Shown: positions 16,323 through 25,526, counted from the first letter of the stretch. The stretch is DNA of 37,853 nt from Deltaproteobacteria bacterium (GCA_016214995.1 JACRML010000064.1:1-37853), one strand, 5' to 3'. Translations and numbers: made by a program. The notes: a model not told the origin generated them from the sequence alone.

Positions 16323-16576
16323 GCAACCAAATACCCAAATACCTTCTACCGTAAAATAGCGATTAAGACATCGCTATTTTACATCTTCCACTTGCAATCG
16401 CTTCGCAGCAAGTGGAGCCAGCCGATTTGCCCTTTGTTTGGGTGCCCCGACTTCGTTGTCGGCGTATTTTTGTTCTTCACCGTATTGATTACATACGGCT
16501 CATCGCAAAAATGGCCTCCGCCTCGTCTGGCAGCCAACTTGCCGGTTTCCCCAAAAAATAAAAATCTATTTTTGGG
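16323..16576. repeat. mosaic hairpin element type 2, copy 2
   Basis: CAAATACCCAAAT boundary, then a perfect 12-bp stem (GTAAAATAGCGA / TCGCTATTTTAC, 16351-16382), the stem TCCACTTGC / GCAAGTGGA, stem CCGAC / GTCGG, the shared CTTCACCGTAT with ATACGGCTCATCGCAA, and a closing TTTCCCCAAAAA / TTTTTGG hairpin. It parallels the element at 15498-15706 in the same orientation. An apparent 118-codon reading frame across it is a by-product. Confidence 0.75.
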
Positions 16577-16599
16577 TTCTACTTATCACTTGACTTTCC

Positions 16600-16735
16600 T
16601 GCGTTAAACATCTATTTTTATGTTTAAAGGTTAATAGGCTTCGCCTTGTAAACGGGGCTTATTGACTGCAGAGGAAGCTAAACCACATTTAAGTTCCTTA
16701 CATCCGCGCCCTCAAGGCTGGGTTTACAGCAAACT
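16600..16735 (-). mobile_element. possible relic of an IS200/IS605-type tnpB 3' end
   Basis: On the minus strand the segment translates, with interruptions, to pieces such as PSLEGADVR and LQSISPVYKAKP. These resemble the usual C-terminal ending of OrfB/TnpB (a GxDVR stretch followed by a SMKQE-like end). It is also rich in short hairpins (GGCTTCGCC; AGGAA/TTCCT). No intact frame or second end is present. Tentative. Confidence 0.25.
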
Positions 16736-16792
16736 ATGGCGGTTAAATAGATATATGCCTTACACCTTTTTCCTCACCCCTTTATTTTTATT

Positions 16793-18997
16793 ATGAATAT
16801 TAAAGAGCTGTTTAAACCGAGCTATCTTAAGCTTGCAGTTATAATCAGCATAGTTTTTACCGCTGCCTATCTTATATCTCCTTCCTTCCTGGAGCTTCTT
16901 GAATTGAAAACCATTGATGCAAGATTTAAAAACAGGCCGCCTATAGCAGCCGGCAAAGAGGTTGTTATTGCAACTATTGACGAGAAGAGTCTTAACGAGC
17001 TTGGCAGATGGCCGTGGCCGAGGACAACCATTGCAAAGCTTATTGATGTCTTAACATCGTCTGACGCCGTAGTAATAGCCTTTGATATTATGTTTTCAGA
17101 ACCTGATGAACACTCTGAACTCAAAGCCCTCATCTCATTTAAAGAAAAGTATAAAGGCTCCGGAAGTATTCCACAAGGGTTTTTAGAATATATCAATAAG
17201 GTTAAAACAGAACTTGACTCTGATGTGCAGTTGAGTATGGCTATAAAAAAATCAGCAAGGGTAATTCTGGGATATTTTTTTCATTTTGGCAAAGTAGAAA
17301 CGCATAAGCAAGGGTGGGAGTTGTCGCATAACTATCAACAAGTTGATGTCTTAAAGCAGGGCGAAGAAAATCTAATAAATGCCTCTGCCATAGAATCAAA
17401 CATAGATGTAATTGCAAAAGGGGCAAGAGGGTTTGGCTATTATAATATCATCCCTGATAACGATGGGTCTGTAAGATGGGACCCGCTTGTTATAAGGTAT
17501 AAGGATAAATATTATGCCCCACTCTCCTTGCAGGCATTAAAGATATACCTTGGAGATCCACCCTTGTCCCTTACCCTGGCAGATTACGGTGTGGCAAATA
17601 TAAGACTTGGAGAGACATCAATACCTGTTGATGAATCAGGAAGGCTATTTATTAACTATTACGGCGGTCGGGATATTTTCCCCCACTATTCCATTACAGA
17701 TATAATAAAAGGCAGAATAGAAAAGGAGAAACTAAAGGGCAAGATAGTCCTTATCGGCGCAACAGCCATAGGCGTATATGACATGAGGGTTACGCCATTT
17801 GAGGGGACCTATCCCGGCATAGATATACATGCCACGGTCATAGATAATATCCTTAATAAAAGGTTTATTGTAAGGCCGCAGTGGTTTGGTTTGCTGGATA
17901 TATTGATACTTGTCAGCATACCGATATTACTGGCTATTGTCTTCAATAGGCTGGACGCCTTATATGGTACATCTGTTGCAGTTGTACTTATTATCGGTTA
18001 TGTCTACTTTAGCGCATACTTATTTAATAAAGGTCTGGTGCTCAATATAATCTATCCGGTTTTAGTTGCCATCACCACCTATTTATCCTTTATCCTCTAT
18101 AAATGGACATTAGAGGCAAGGGAAAAGAGAAAAATTAAAGGTACATTTCAGTATTATGTTGCAGCCCCGGTAATGGATGAGCTCATGAAGCACCCTGAAA
18201 AACTCAGGCTTGGCGGAGAAGAGAAAGAACTCACCGTTCTTTTCAGCGATATAAGACAGTTTACCACCATTTCCGAAGGGTTAAAACCTGACATACTTAT
18301 CAAACTCTTGAATGAATATCTGTCAGTCATGTCAGATGTGGTTTTTAAATATCAGGGGTATCTTGATAAATACATAGGCGATGCCATAATGGCCATTTAC
18401 GGCGCCCCCTTGATGCAGGAAGATCATATAAAAAAGGCATGTCTTACAGCGATTGAAATGATGGAGAAACTAAACGTCATGAAACAAGAGTGGAGGGAGA
18501 AGGGGCTTCCATCGCTGAATATAGGTGTTGGCATAAATACGGGAAATATGGTCATAGGCAACATCGGGTCGGAGCAGAAATATGAATATACCGCGATAGG
18601 AGATAATGTGAATCTTGCATCAAGGTTGGAGGGTTTAAATAAGCTGTATGGCACCAACATCATAATAAGTGAAAGGGTGCAGCAGGAGATTAAGGCGGAA
18701 CTCTTATGCAGGGAGCTTGATATTGCTCAGGTAAAAGGCAAAACCAAGCCCAAAACAATATACGAGCTTGTAGCGAGGAAAGGCAATGCACAGTTGGAAG
18801 AAGCGGTAGAAAGCTTTCAGAAAGGCATAAAATATTACAGAGAAAGGAGATGGGAAGAGGCAATCAAGACATTTAATGCTGTCATAGATTTAAAACCAGA
18901 AGACAGCCCTTCCAGGCTGTATATACAAAGAAGCCATCAGTTTATAACCAACCCGCCACCGGATGACTGGCAGGGGATATTTATCATTAATCATTGA
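16793..18997 (+). CDS. CHASE2-domain class III adenylate/guanylate cyclase
   Basis: 734 residues. A membrane segment near 12-33 leads into an extracytoplasmic CHASE2 sensor (about 35-350; DARFKNRPP, VVIATIDEKSLNELGRWPWPR). Three membrane helices follow between about 360 and 445, then a cytoplasmic class III cyclase domain (about 475-660). The metal aspartates are D486 (LFSDIRQFT) and D530 (YIGDAIMAIYGAP), and GINTGNMVIGNIG and YTAIGDNVNLASRLEGLN complete the catalytic fold. A short TPR-like helical tail ends the protein. It makes cAMP (or cGMP) in response to an unidentified external signal. The ATG lacks a good ribosome-binding site. It is convergent with the response regulator gene. Confidence 0.9.
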   Translation: MNIKELFKPSYLKLAVIISIVFTAAYLISPSFLELLELKTIDARFKNRPPIAAGKEVVIATIDEKSLNELGRWPWPRTTIAKLIDVLTSSDAVVIAFDIMFSEPDEHSELKALISFKEKYKGSGSIPQGFLEYINKVKTELDSDVQLSMAIKKSARVILGYFFHFGKVETHKQGWELSHNYQQVDVLKQGEENLINASAIESNIDVIAKGARGFGYYNIIPDNDGSVRWDPLVIRYKDKYYAPLSLQALKIYLGDPPLSLTLADYGVANIRLGETSIPVDESGRLFINYYGGRDIFPHYSITDIIKGRIEKEKLKGKIVLIGATAIGVYDMRVTPFEGTYPGIDIHATVIDNILNKRFIVRPQWFGLLDILILVSIPILLAIVFNRLDALYGTSVAVVLIIGYVYFSAYLFNKGLVLNIIYPVLVAITTYLSFILYKWTLEAREKRKIKGTFQYYVAAPVMDELMKHPEKLRLGGEEKELTVLFSDIRQFTTISEGLKPDILIKLLNEYLSVMSDVVFKYQGYLDKYIGDAIMAIYGAPLMQEDHIKKACLTAIEMMEKLNVMKQEWREKGLPSLNIGVGINTGNMVIGNIGSEQKYEYTAIGDNVNLASRLEGLNKLYGTNIIISERVQQEIKAELLCRELDIAQVKGKTKPKTIYELVARKGNAQLEEAVESFQKGIKYYRERRWEEAIKTFNAVIDLKPEDSPSRLYIQRSHQFITNPPPDDWQGIFIINH

Positions 18998-19006
18998 CTT
19001 GAAATG

Positions 19007-19030
19007 CCCTGTGGTTTTACCACCGGGTTT
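19007..19030. terminator. hairpin between convergent genes
   Basis: CCTGTGGTTTTACCACCGG folds into a stem of about seven pairs with a TTT loop, followed by TTT and, a little later, TTTTT. It lies in the 42-base gap between the convergent cyclase and response regulator genes and could end both transcripts. Confidence 0.5.
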
Positions 19031-19039
19031 ACGGCGTTT

Positions 19040-20431
19040 TTATGATTTGACCTTCATTGTTTGAGATAATTCCAAAATTCCGTATTTTTCTACCTTGTCC
19101 CTCAATGTCTCTCTTTTCATCTTCAGTATCCTTGCGGCCTCGCTCTTATTTCCGCCTGCCTTTTCAATGGCCAGGATAAGGAGCCTTTTCTCCATATCCT
19201 TTATAGCCGCTTCAAACGATACGGCCTCTGTCATAACATCAATCAGGTGTCTGTCGCATAACTTTTCCGGTGATGTCATGAGAAAATCAGGAAGATCCTC
19301 AACTCTAATGTCATTCGATCTTGTAAGAGTTACTACTCTTTCTACCACATTTTCCAGTTCCCTGACATTACCGGGCCAATCATAGTTTATCAAGAGCTTC
19401 ATTGCTTCGGGGCAAAAGGTTTTCTTTTCCCCTTTGGATGAGTATTTATTCAGCAGATACTCTACGAGAAGCGGGATATCCTCTTTCCTATCCCTTAAGG
19501 GGGGGAGTTTTATAGGGACTATATTCAGCCTGTAATAAAGGTCTTCTCTGAACTTACCCTGTTTTGCCAGCTTTAAAAGGTCAACCTTGGTTGCACATAT
19601 TATGCGAATATCTATTTTAATAGTCTTGGTTCCTCCAACCCGCTCTATCTCCTTTTCCTGAAGTACACGAAGTAGTTTCGTCTGCATTGAAAGAGGTATA
19701 TCATCTATATCATCCAGAAAGATGCTGCCGTTGTTAGCCAGTTCAAACCTCCCCTTTCTTTCCTTAACAGCGCCGGTGAATGCGCCCTTTTCATGTCCGA
19801 ATAGTTCGCTCTCCAATAAGGTTTCGGCAAGGGCTGAACAGCTAAACTTTATCAATGGATTATCTTTTCTGGGGCTGTTGTAATGAATGGCATTTGCAAT
19901 AAGCTCCTTGCCTGTCCCGCTTTCTCCGATAATAAGGGTTGTTGCATCAGATGGGGCGACTGTCTTAATCAACTCATAAACATCCCGCATCTTCTTGCTC
20001 TTTCCGATTATATTGCCGAAACTGTACCGTTCCGTTATCTCCTGCTTAAGTTTAATATTTTCTTCAACAAGCCTTCTGAAGTCCTTGAGCCTTTCAAGGA
20101 TAAGGAGCAGCTCTTCCGATGAGAATGGTTTTGTTATATAATCATAGGCTCCAAGCTTCATTGCCTTTATGGCTGTATCTATTGTGGCATAGGCAGTCAT
20201 TACAATAGCGGTAGTTTCTGGTTTTAAGGTTTTTATTTCTTTCAAAAAATCCAATCCGTCCATATGCGGAAGCCTTATATCGGTAATTACAACATCAAAT
20301 TCACGCTCTTTGAATATATTGAGCGCCTCAATAGGATTTTCCATAGCCAGCACAGCATAACCTTGTTTCAAGAGCGCATCCGTTAAAGTTATCCTTTTAA
20401 TTTTTTCATCTTCTACAATAAGCACCTTCAT
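19040..20431 (-). CDS. sigma-54-dependent NtrC-family response regulator
   Basis: 463 residues. The receiver domain (1-120) has D8/E9, phosphoacceptor D51 (VVITDIRLP), T79 and K101. The AAA+ domain carries the Walker A GESGTGKE, the sigma-54-contacting GAFTGA (GHEKGAFTGAVKERKGRFE), the Walker B SIFLDDIDD and the arginine-finger region FREDLYYRLN. The C-terminal Fis-type helix-turn-helix is NKSEAARILKMKRETLRDK. It should activate sigma-54 promoters when phosphorylated by the kinase encoded just upstream. Targets are unknown. An ATG start. A 145-base repeat separates it from the kinase. Confidence 0.95.
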   Translation of the reverse strand: MKVLIVEDEKIKRITLTDALLKQGYAVLAMENPIEALNIFKEREFDVVITDIRLPHMDGLDFLKEIKTLKPETTAIVMTAYATIDTAIKAMKLGAYDYITKPFSSEELLLILERLKDFRRLVEENIKLKQEITERYSFGNIIGKSKKMRDVYELIKTVAPSDATTLIIGESGTGKELIANAIHYNSPRKDNPLIKFSCSALAETLLESELFGHEKGAFTGAVKERKGRFELANNGSIFLDDIDDIPLSMQTKLLRVLQEKEIERVGGTKTIKIDIRIICATKVDLLKLAKQGKFREDLYYRLNIVPIKLPPLRDRKEDIPLLVEYLLNKYSSKGEKKTFCPEAMKLLINYDWPGNVRELENVVERVVTLTRSNDIRVEDLPDFLMTSPEKLCDRHLIDVMTEAVSFEAAIKDMEKRLLILAIEKAGGNKSEAARILKMKRETLRDKVEKYGILELSQTMKVKS

Positions 20432-20463
20432 GATAATACATTACCCCTCTTTCTTTAATGAGT

Positions 20464-20611
20464 TTAGCAGTTTGTTGAAAAACTCAACAAACTCTGATTG
20501 CACAGATTAAAGATTAGGTTTCACAGATTAAAACCCATTTAAATATCTGTGTAATCGCTTTTCCTAATCTGTGTAATCAAGGCTGTTGATGCCTTTTTCA
20601 ACAGCCTTTTC
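20464..20611. repeat. 145-base composite inverted repeat, copy 2
   Basis: Same layout as at 15324: TTGTTGAAAAACTCAACAA, CTGATTGCACAGATTA, then ATCTGTGTAATC twice and AAGGCTGTTG with TTTTTCAACAGCC. It lies between the kinase stop and the regulator start, so any read-through transcript of this pair would contain a very long hairpin. Confidence 0.85.
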
Positions 20612-20623
20612 TGAAAAAAGGCC

Positions 20624-21976
20624 TTACGGGCTGCCAACTATAAACCCCGAGCCGTTTTTTATTGCTGCCGGCAGTGTTATATTAAAGACAGTGCCTTTCC
20701 CTTGTTCACTATAAACATTTATATCTCCGTCATGTTTCCTCACAATTTCAAGGCTTACAGACAATCCGAGTCCTGTTCCTTCACCAAGTGATTTGGTTGT
20801 ATAAAATGGCTGAAATATATTAGCCATATCATCCTGGCTGATACCGATGCCGGTATCAACTATTTTAACATCTACAAAATTGTCTGTCTTCTTTGTTTCT
20901 ACAGTAAGGCTTCCACCTTCTGGCATTGCATCCAGCGCATTAAGTATAATGTTAAAAAAGACTTCCTGCAGTTGATGAGAGTCTCCAATTACACGGGGAA
21001 TATCAGCCTCGAAACTGGTTTCAACCGCTATCCCTGTATTTTGTAATTTATAATCAGTCATAATGATAGTCCTTTCTAAAACACCATTTATATCCACTTC
21101 TTCCCATACAGGCTCATGCCTCTTTGCATAGCCCAGAAGGTTTCTAACAGCGCATTCAATATCATATAGTGCTTCATCTATTAACTCAAAGTACCTTTTC
21201 TTTCGCTCAGGGTCCTCTGTTTCAGTTTTAATAACGGTAAGGCAATTCTTTATGCCGTCCAGTGGGTTATTAATCTCATGGGCGAGCTCTGCCGACAGCC
21301 TTCCTATGGATGCAAGCTTTTCCGACTGTTCAACCTGAGATTTTACGCCCTGAAGATTTTTATACGCCTTTTCCAGTTCTTTTTGAAGAAATTCCAGCCT
21401 CCTCTGAGTTATTATAAGTTCATCCCTGTCGTGTTTCGCCTTCTCGGAAATAAAACCCATAAAACCCGCAATGAGAAACATTATAAATATCCTGAATGCC
21501 ATGTCTGTCCATTGCAGTAACCACCACTGGTCATATACAGCTACGACATAAACAATAGAGGCAACAGCGGAAAGGGCAATCCCCTTATAAAATCCATAAT
21601 AAAATGAATGAATGGCAACTGGCGGGTAGATTATAAGAAACAGTATGCTGTTAAAGCCGCCTGACAATTTTATAAATATTCCTATAAAGATTAAATCCAG
21701 GCTTAAACAGGCAAGATATATTGTTTCTACCTTTTGCGGCCAGATAAGTATCAATCCGTGAATGATAATGCTGTAGATGATAAAAACAAGAAAGGGAGTT
21801 ATAATCCATAACTTTAACGTATCCGGATACGGATGTAAAATCAGCCAGAAAAACCCACATGTTATAACAATGCCCCTCATCAGCATAAAGGCATAATCCA
21901 CAATGGTCAGGTCTTTAATGCCCCTGGCCTTGGCTCCTATCCCTTGCAATGCAGATGAAATTCTTGAGGTATCCAT
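20624..21976 (-). CDS. membrane-bound sensor histidine kinase
   Basis: 450 residues from the ATG of MDTSRISSAL; a TTG at 22030 would add 18 residues, and neither start has a clear ribosome-binding site. About five to six hydrophobic helices fill residues 25-170, with no large periplasmic domain, so it may sense within the membrane. A coiled coil (RDELIITQRRLEFLQKELEK) precedes the HisKA helix with H233 (LAHEINNPLDG). The ATPase domain shows NALDAMPEGG, VDTGIGISQDDM, FQPFYTTK and GTGLGLSVS. It should phosphorylate the adjacent NtrC-type regulator downstream. Confidence 0.92.
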   Translation of the reverse strand: MDTSRISSALQGIGAKARGIKDLTIVDYAFMLMRGIVITCGFFWLILHPYPDTLKLWIITPFLVFIIYSIIIHGLILIWPQKVETIYLACLSLDLIFIGIFIKLSGGFNSILFLIIYPPVAIHSFYYGFYKGIALSAVASIVYVVAVYDQWWLLQWTDMAFRIFIMFLIAGFMGFISEKAKHDRDELIITQRRLEFLQKELEKAYKNLQGVKSQVEQSEKLASIGRLSAELAHEINNPLDGIKNCLTVIKTETEDPERKKRYFELIDEALYDIECAVRNLLGYAKRHEPVWEEVDINGVLERTIIMTDYKLQNTGIAVETSFEADIPRVIGDSHQLQEVFFNIILNALDAMPEGGSLTVETKKTDNFVDVKIVDTGIGISQDDMANIFQPFYTTKSLGEGTGLGLSVSLEIVRKHDGDINVYSEQGKGTVFNITLPAAIKNGSGFIVGSP

Positions 21977-22130
21977 AGTTATAGTTAATGACAATAATAA
22001 ATGGACAAGTTTTTCGAAACGCCAGTTCAACGATGAAGTGCAACACTTGGGAAGCAGAAAGGAGAAATGCTATCCTAAGTGTCTATCTCAAAACAATATG
22101 CCATGAACGCCTTAAATAAGTTGACATAGT

Positions 22131-22256
22131 ATTAAGAAATCCTAAATCCTAATGTCTAATTTCTAATGAAATGTCCAATGACTAAATTTCCAATGTTTTT
22201 TGACGGTTGGCATTTTATTAGAAATTAGGATTTAGAAATTAGAAATTTATTATAGT
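22131..22256. repeat. heptad-run inverted repeat (CTAATTTCTAATG type)
   Basis: Left arm AAATCCTAAATCCTAATGTC with further TCTAATTTCTAATG words; right arm ATTAGAAATTAGGATTTAGA and AATTAGAAATTT; a centre with TTGACGGTTGG. It is the largest item in the roughly 400-base gap between the divergent kinase and LivM genes. The rest of the gap shows only the promoter-like sequence before livM. Confidence 0.7.
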
Positions 22257-22404
22257 AGACACTTATTTTTATCGTTGACTACAATGTATGACTTTCACTG
22301 CAAAATACTACTATATCTTTAAAAGTTTCTCAATAATATAAGAGTCCCCCAAATAGATATTCAATGGAAAAGAAAGTTCTTTAGATGACAACCCTCTAAC
22401 GGTG

Positions 22405-22432
22405 TTGACATGGAATAGGGATTTAGTAGAAT
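22405..22432 (+). promoter_or_regulatory. sigma-70-like promoter overlapping the livM start
   Basis: TTGACA (22405-22410), a 16-base spacer and TAGAAT (22427-22432). Transcription would begin near 22440, after the first ATG of the reading frame, which argues that translation starts at the later ATG at 22449. Confidence 0.45.
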
Positions 22433-23690
22433 GGCTGTGACTGCTATTATGCCCCGAAAAAATCTTTTAAAATATATCTTTATCCCGTTCTGGTTTGGTT
22501 TTTTAGTTTTTCCATTTACAGGGATAAAAAGCGTCATATTTTTGAGCCTTGCCATTTTTGCAGGAGAGTTGGTGTTTTTTAGTCTTACTAACTTAAAAGC
22601 CTCTATTCGCATCAAAGAAACGTTGAAACTTATCTTTAGACCACCCATTTTACAACTCTTTGGCAAAAAAGGCGGAGGTGGATTAAGCGCAGGCTTATTA
22701 AAAGGCCGCAATAGAATTCTTGCCAGTATCGGTTTTGTTGCGCTTCTTGTCATACTGCCTGTTTTCCTTAATAACTACTACATAGATGTCCTGACCCTTG
22801 CAGGGCTTTATGCGGTTTTAGCCCTGGGTTTAAATATCTCTGTTGGCATGGCGGGGCTTCTGGATTTGGGCTACATTGCCTTTTATGCAATAGGTGCATA
22901 TACTTATGCGCTTTTGTCCACGAAACTTGGTGTTTCATTCTGGCTTGCCTTGCCAATAGGAGGGCTCTTTGCGGCAGGCATTGGTTTTATGTTAGGCATA
23001 ATTACACTCAGACTGCGTGGTGATTATCTTGCAATTGTAACCCTTGGCTTTATCCAGATAGTGCATCTTATCTTAAATAACTGGGATGGTCTTACAGGGG
23101 GGCCAAATGGTATACTCGGTATAACAAGGCCGTCTCTTGCATCTTTTAAATTCAGCCAGCCCATACATTTTTATTATCTTATCCTTGGTATTGCGATTTT
23201 AACTGCTATCATAATAAACCGCCTTAATAATTCCAGAATAGGCAGGGCATGGATTGCCATGAGAGAAGACGAGATTGCGGCAGAGGCCATGGGTATCGAT
23301 ACCACAAAGATGAAATGCCTTGCCTTCTCCATTGGCGCCTTCTGGGCTGGCGTTGCGGGAGTATTTTTTGCTGGAAAATTTGCCTTTGTATCGCCGGAAA
23401 GTTTTACATTTTTTGAGTCCGTCTTTGTTCTCGCAATGGTTGTGCTCGGCGGCATGGGGAGCATCCTAGGGGCAGTCGTAGGTGCAATAATCCTGATTAT
23501 CCTGCCGGAGGTTTTAAGGGGGTTTGCAAGCTACAGGATGCTTATCTTTGGTGCTGTGCTGGTTGCAATGATGCTCTTCAGACCACAGGGTCTAATCGGA
23601 AGCCAGAGGAGAAAGGTGGAACTCCACCCGGAAGATGAAAAGATTTATGTTCAGGAAATGGGGTCGCTCTATGAGGTGGAGCATAGATGA
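22431..23690 (+). CDS. livM: branched-chain amino acid ABC transporter permease LivM
   Basis: 419 residues from the first ATG, 413 from the ATG at 22449 (MPRKNLLKYI). Two helices (about 15-55) and a basic loop precede the conserved LivM core: LAGLYAVLALGLNISVGMAGLLDLGYIAFYAIGAYTYAL, quoted here as GLNISVGMAGLLDLGY, then GDYLAIVTLGF, the EAA-like AWIAMREDEIAAEAMGID, and VVLGGMGSILGAVVGA. It forms the inner-membrane channel with LivH, energised by LivG and LivF. LivH and a binding protein are not in the window, and LivG/F lie 3 kb downstream. It overlaps the next gene by four bases (ATGA). Confidence 0.88.
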   Translation: MAVTAIMPRKNLLKYIFIPFWFGFLVFPFTGIKSVIFLSLAIFAGELVFFSLTNLKASIRIKETLKLIFRPPILQLFGKKGGGGLSAGLLKGRNRILASIGFVALLVILPVFLNNYYIDVLTLAGLYAVLALGLNISVGMAGLLDLGYIAFYAIGAYTYALLSTKLGVSFWLALPIGGLFAAGIGFMLGIITLRLRGDYLAIVTLGFIQIVHLILNNWDGLTGGPNGILGITRPSLASFKFSQPIHFYYLILGIAILTAIIINRLNNSRIGRAWIAMREDEIAAEAMGIDTTKMKCLAFSIGAFWAGVAGVFFAGKFAFVSPESFTFFESVFVLAMVVLGGMGSILGAVVGAIILIILPEVLRGFASYRMLIFGAVLVAMMLFRPQGLIGSQRRKVELHPEDEKIYVQEMGSLYEVEHR

Positions 23691-24484
23691 GAGTGGAATT
23701 TTTACAGACATCTCCTGTTTTCGGCAAAATTAAAGAGAATGTAAAAAAGGTCGCTATAAAACTCAATTCCATAGATGCCTCGCTTGTTGTCTTGCCGGAG
23801 CTTTTCAGTACAGGTTATCAGTTTAAATCAAAGAAAGAAGTTTCTCTTTTGGCAGAGGAAGTGCCGCAAGGTTGGACAAGTCAAAGGCTTATACAAATAG
23901 CCAAAACAAAAAAAATCTTTATTGTTGCAGGAATAGCTGAAAAACACCGCGGCAGATTTTATAATTCATCTCTCTTTGTTGGGCCAAAGGATTTTATCGG
24001 CGTTTACAGAAAGGCTCATCTTTTCTGGAACGAAAAGATATTTTTTAGCCCAGGCAATACGCCATTTAAAGTATATAACATCGGATCTGCCAAGATTGGG
24101 ATGATGATATGTTTTGACTGGCTATTCCCAGAGGCGGCGCGAGTCCTTGCATTAAAAGGTGCTGACATCATCTGTCATCCGTCAAATCTTGTGCTTCCAC
24201 ACTGCCCCCAGGCAATGATAACAAGGTGCCTTGAAAACAGGGTCTTTGCGATAACAGCAAACAGGGTCGGTGTCGAGCATCGGATAAAAGGACAAAAGCT
24301 GAAATTTATAGGCCAGAGCGAGATTGTTGCGCCTGATGGCAAGATGCTCTGCCGTGCTTCTGACAATAAAGAGGAAGCAGGAATTGTGGAGATAGACCCA
24401 AGATTGGCGAGAAATAAAAACATAACACTGCTTAACAATATTTTTAAGGATAGGAGAAAAAAACTTTACAAGCCGCTTCTATAA
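23687..24484 (+). CDS. carbon-nitrogen hydrolase (nitrilase superfamily)
   Basis: 265 residues. The catalytic triad of the superfamily is visible: E38 (VLPELFSTGY), K109 (YRKAHLF) and C142 (GMMICFDWLFPEA). This is an omega-amidase/aliphatic amidase-like branch that hydrolyses C-N bonds of amides. Because the start overlaps the end of livM by ATGA, it is translated with the transporter and may act on an imported amide or amino-acid derivative; this is inference. It is convergent with the TPR gene 16 bases away. Confidence 0.88.
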   Translation: MRVEFLQTSPVFGKIKENVKKVAIKLNSIDASLVVLPELFSTGYQFKSKKEVSLLAEEVPQGWTSQRLIQIAKTKKIFIVAGIAEKHRGRFYNSSLFVGPKDFIGVYRKAHLFWNEKIFFSPGNTPFKVYNIGSAKIGMMICFDWLFPEAARVLALKGADIICHPSNLVLPHCPQAMITRCLENRVFAITANRVGVEHRIKGQKLKFIGQSEIVAPDGKMLCRASDNKEEAGIVEIDPRLARNKNITLLNNIFKDRRKKLYKPLL

Positions 24485-24500
24485 TGTCTTAAATCTCTTA

Positions 24501-25526
24501 CTAAGGAAGATTAAACGGAAATCCCTTTCCACTCTTCAAAGCATTTATAAGCCTATGGGCATGTTTAATCTCTACTCCAAAAGCAAAATCTTTTGCCCTT
24601 TTTAATGCCTTTTTAAGGAGAGGCATTGCCGTAACGCGTCTGCCTTTTAAAAACTCCAGTTCGCCGAGAGAAAGCTCGCAATATGAAAGCCCCCTTTCAT
24701 CCTTTGTCTCCTTAAATAGACCCTGGGCTGTTAGGAAGTCTTTTTTTGCACCTTTTAAATCCCCCATCATCTTTAAGGCAGTTCCTTCGCCCCAGAGCGT
24801 ATAGGCAAAACTTACCTTGTCTCCTATTTTTTTATAATACTGTGTTGCCTTTTTAAAATATTTCAATGAGCCTTTGAAATTCCCCTTCATCCTGGTTGCA
24901 TTTGCGAGCCCGCAGTACGAATAGGCAATGCCAAAGGTGTCTTTCAGCTTTCCGAAAGTTTTATTTGCCTTGGAGTAGTATTCATAAGAATCATCTATTT
25001 TTCCTAAAACCCTTGAAGCGCCGCCAAGACCGCAAAAACAGTAGCCAATACCTGATTTATCTTTTAAGGCTGTAAATATAGTTAGCGCCTGTTTAAATGT
25101 CTCCATCGCCTTTTTCAAATCACCCTTAATCCTGTATGCCCCTGCCATTGCCCATAGCAGAAATGCAAGCCCTTCCTTATCTTTTGTTATCTCATAGATT
25201 CGCTGGCCATTGGCAAATATCCTTAAGGCTTGCTTATGTCTTCCCATACCCCTCAAAGTGAGACTTAGGCCGACCAGAGAATCTGCGGCAAGGCCTTTAT
25301 CGGAAACGGCAACGGCAATTTTATGAGCGTGCTCGTAGCTTTTTTTCGCCTTGTCATACGCTCCAACCATTCTGTAGCAGTCTCCAAGGGCAAGAAGACA
25401 GGAGAGCTCTGCAGCTTTATCTCTGCCGCAAAGCCCCTTTGCCTTGAGATACAATACTATGGCTTCGTTGAATTGAGAGCCGCTGCGTCTTTTCTCTGCC
25501 TGCTGAAATGTTTGTGTAAAATTCAT
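24501..25526 (-). CDS. tetratricopeptide repeat protein
   Basis: 341 residues made almost entirely of TPR units with a period close to 40 residues, of the longer kinesin-light-chain-like type (e.g. AYRIKGDLKKAMETFKQAL, NATRMKGNFKGSLKYFKKA, GTALKMMGDLKGAKKDFLTA). About seven units are visible, with no signal peptide and no enzymatic domain. It is probably a cytoplasmic scaffold. It lies on the opposite strand within the livM-livF region and is divergent from hypE, so it interrupts what would be a liv operon. Function unknown. Confidence 0.82.
   Translation of the reverse strand: MNFTQTFQQAEKRRSGSQFNEAIVLYLKAKGLCGRDKAAELSCLLALGDCYRMVGAYDKAKKSYEHAHKIAVAVSDKGLAADSLVGLSLTLRGMGRHKQALRIFANGQRIYEITKDKEGLAFLLWAMAGAYRIKGDLKKAMETFKQALTIFTALKDKSGIGYCFCGLGGASRVLGKIDDSYEYYSKANKTFGKLKDTFGIAYSYCGLANATRMKGNFKGSLKYFKKATQYYKKIGDKVSFAYTLWGEGTALKMMGDLKGAKKDFLTAQGLFKETKDERGLSYCELSLGELEFLKGRRVTAMPLLKKALKRAKDFAFGVEIKHAHRLINALKSGKGFPFNLP

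Noticed and set aside
16251..16607. 118-codon plus-strand open frame upstream of the cyclase gene
   Set aside because: It covers the structured type 2 repeat with several perfect hairpins and its translation has no protein-like features.
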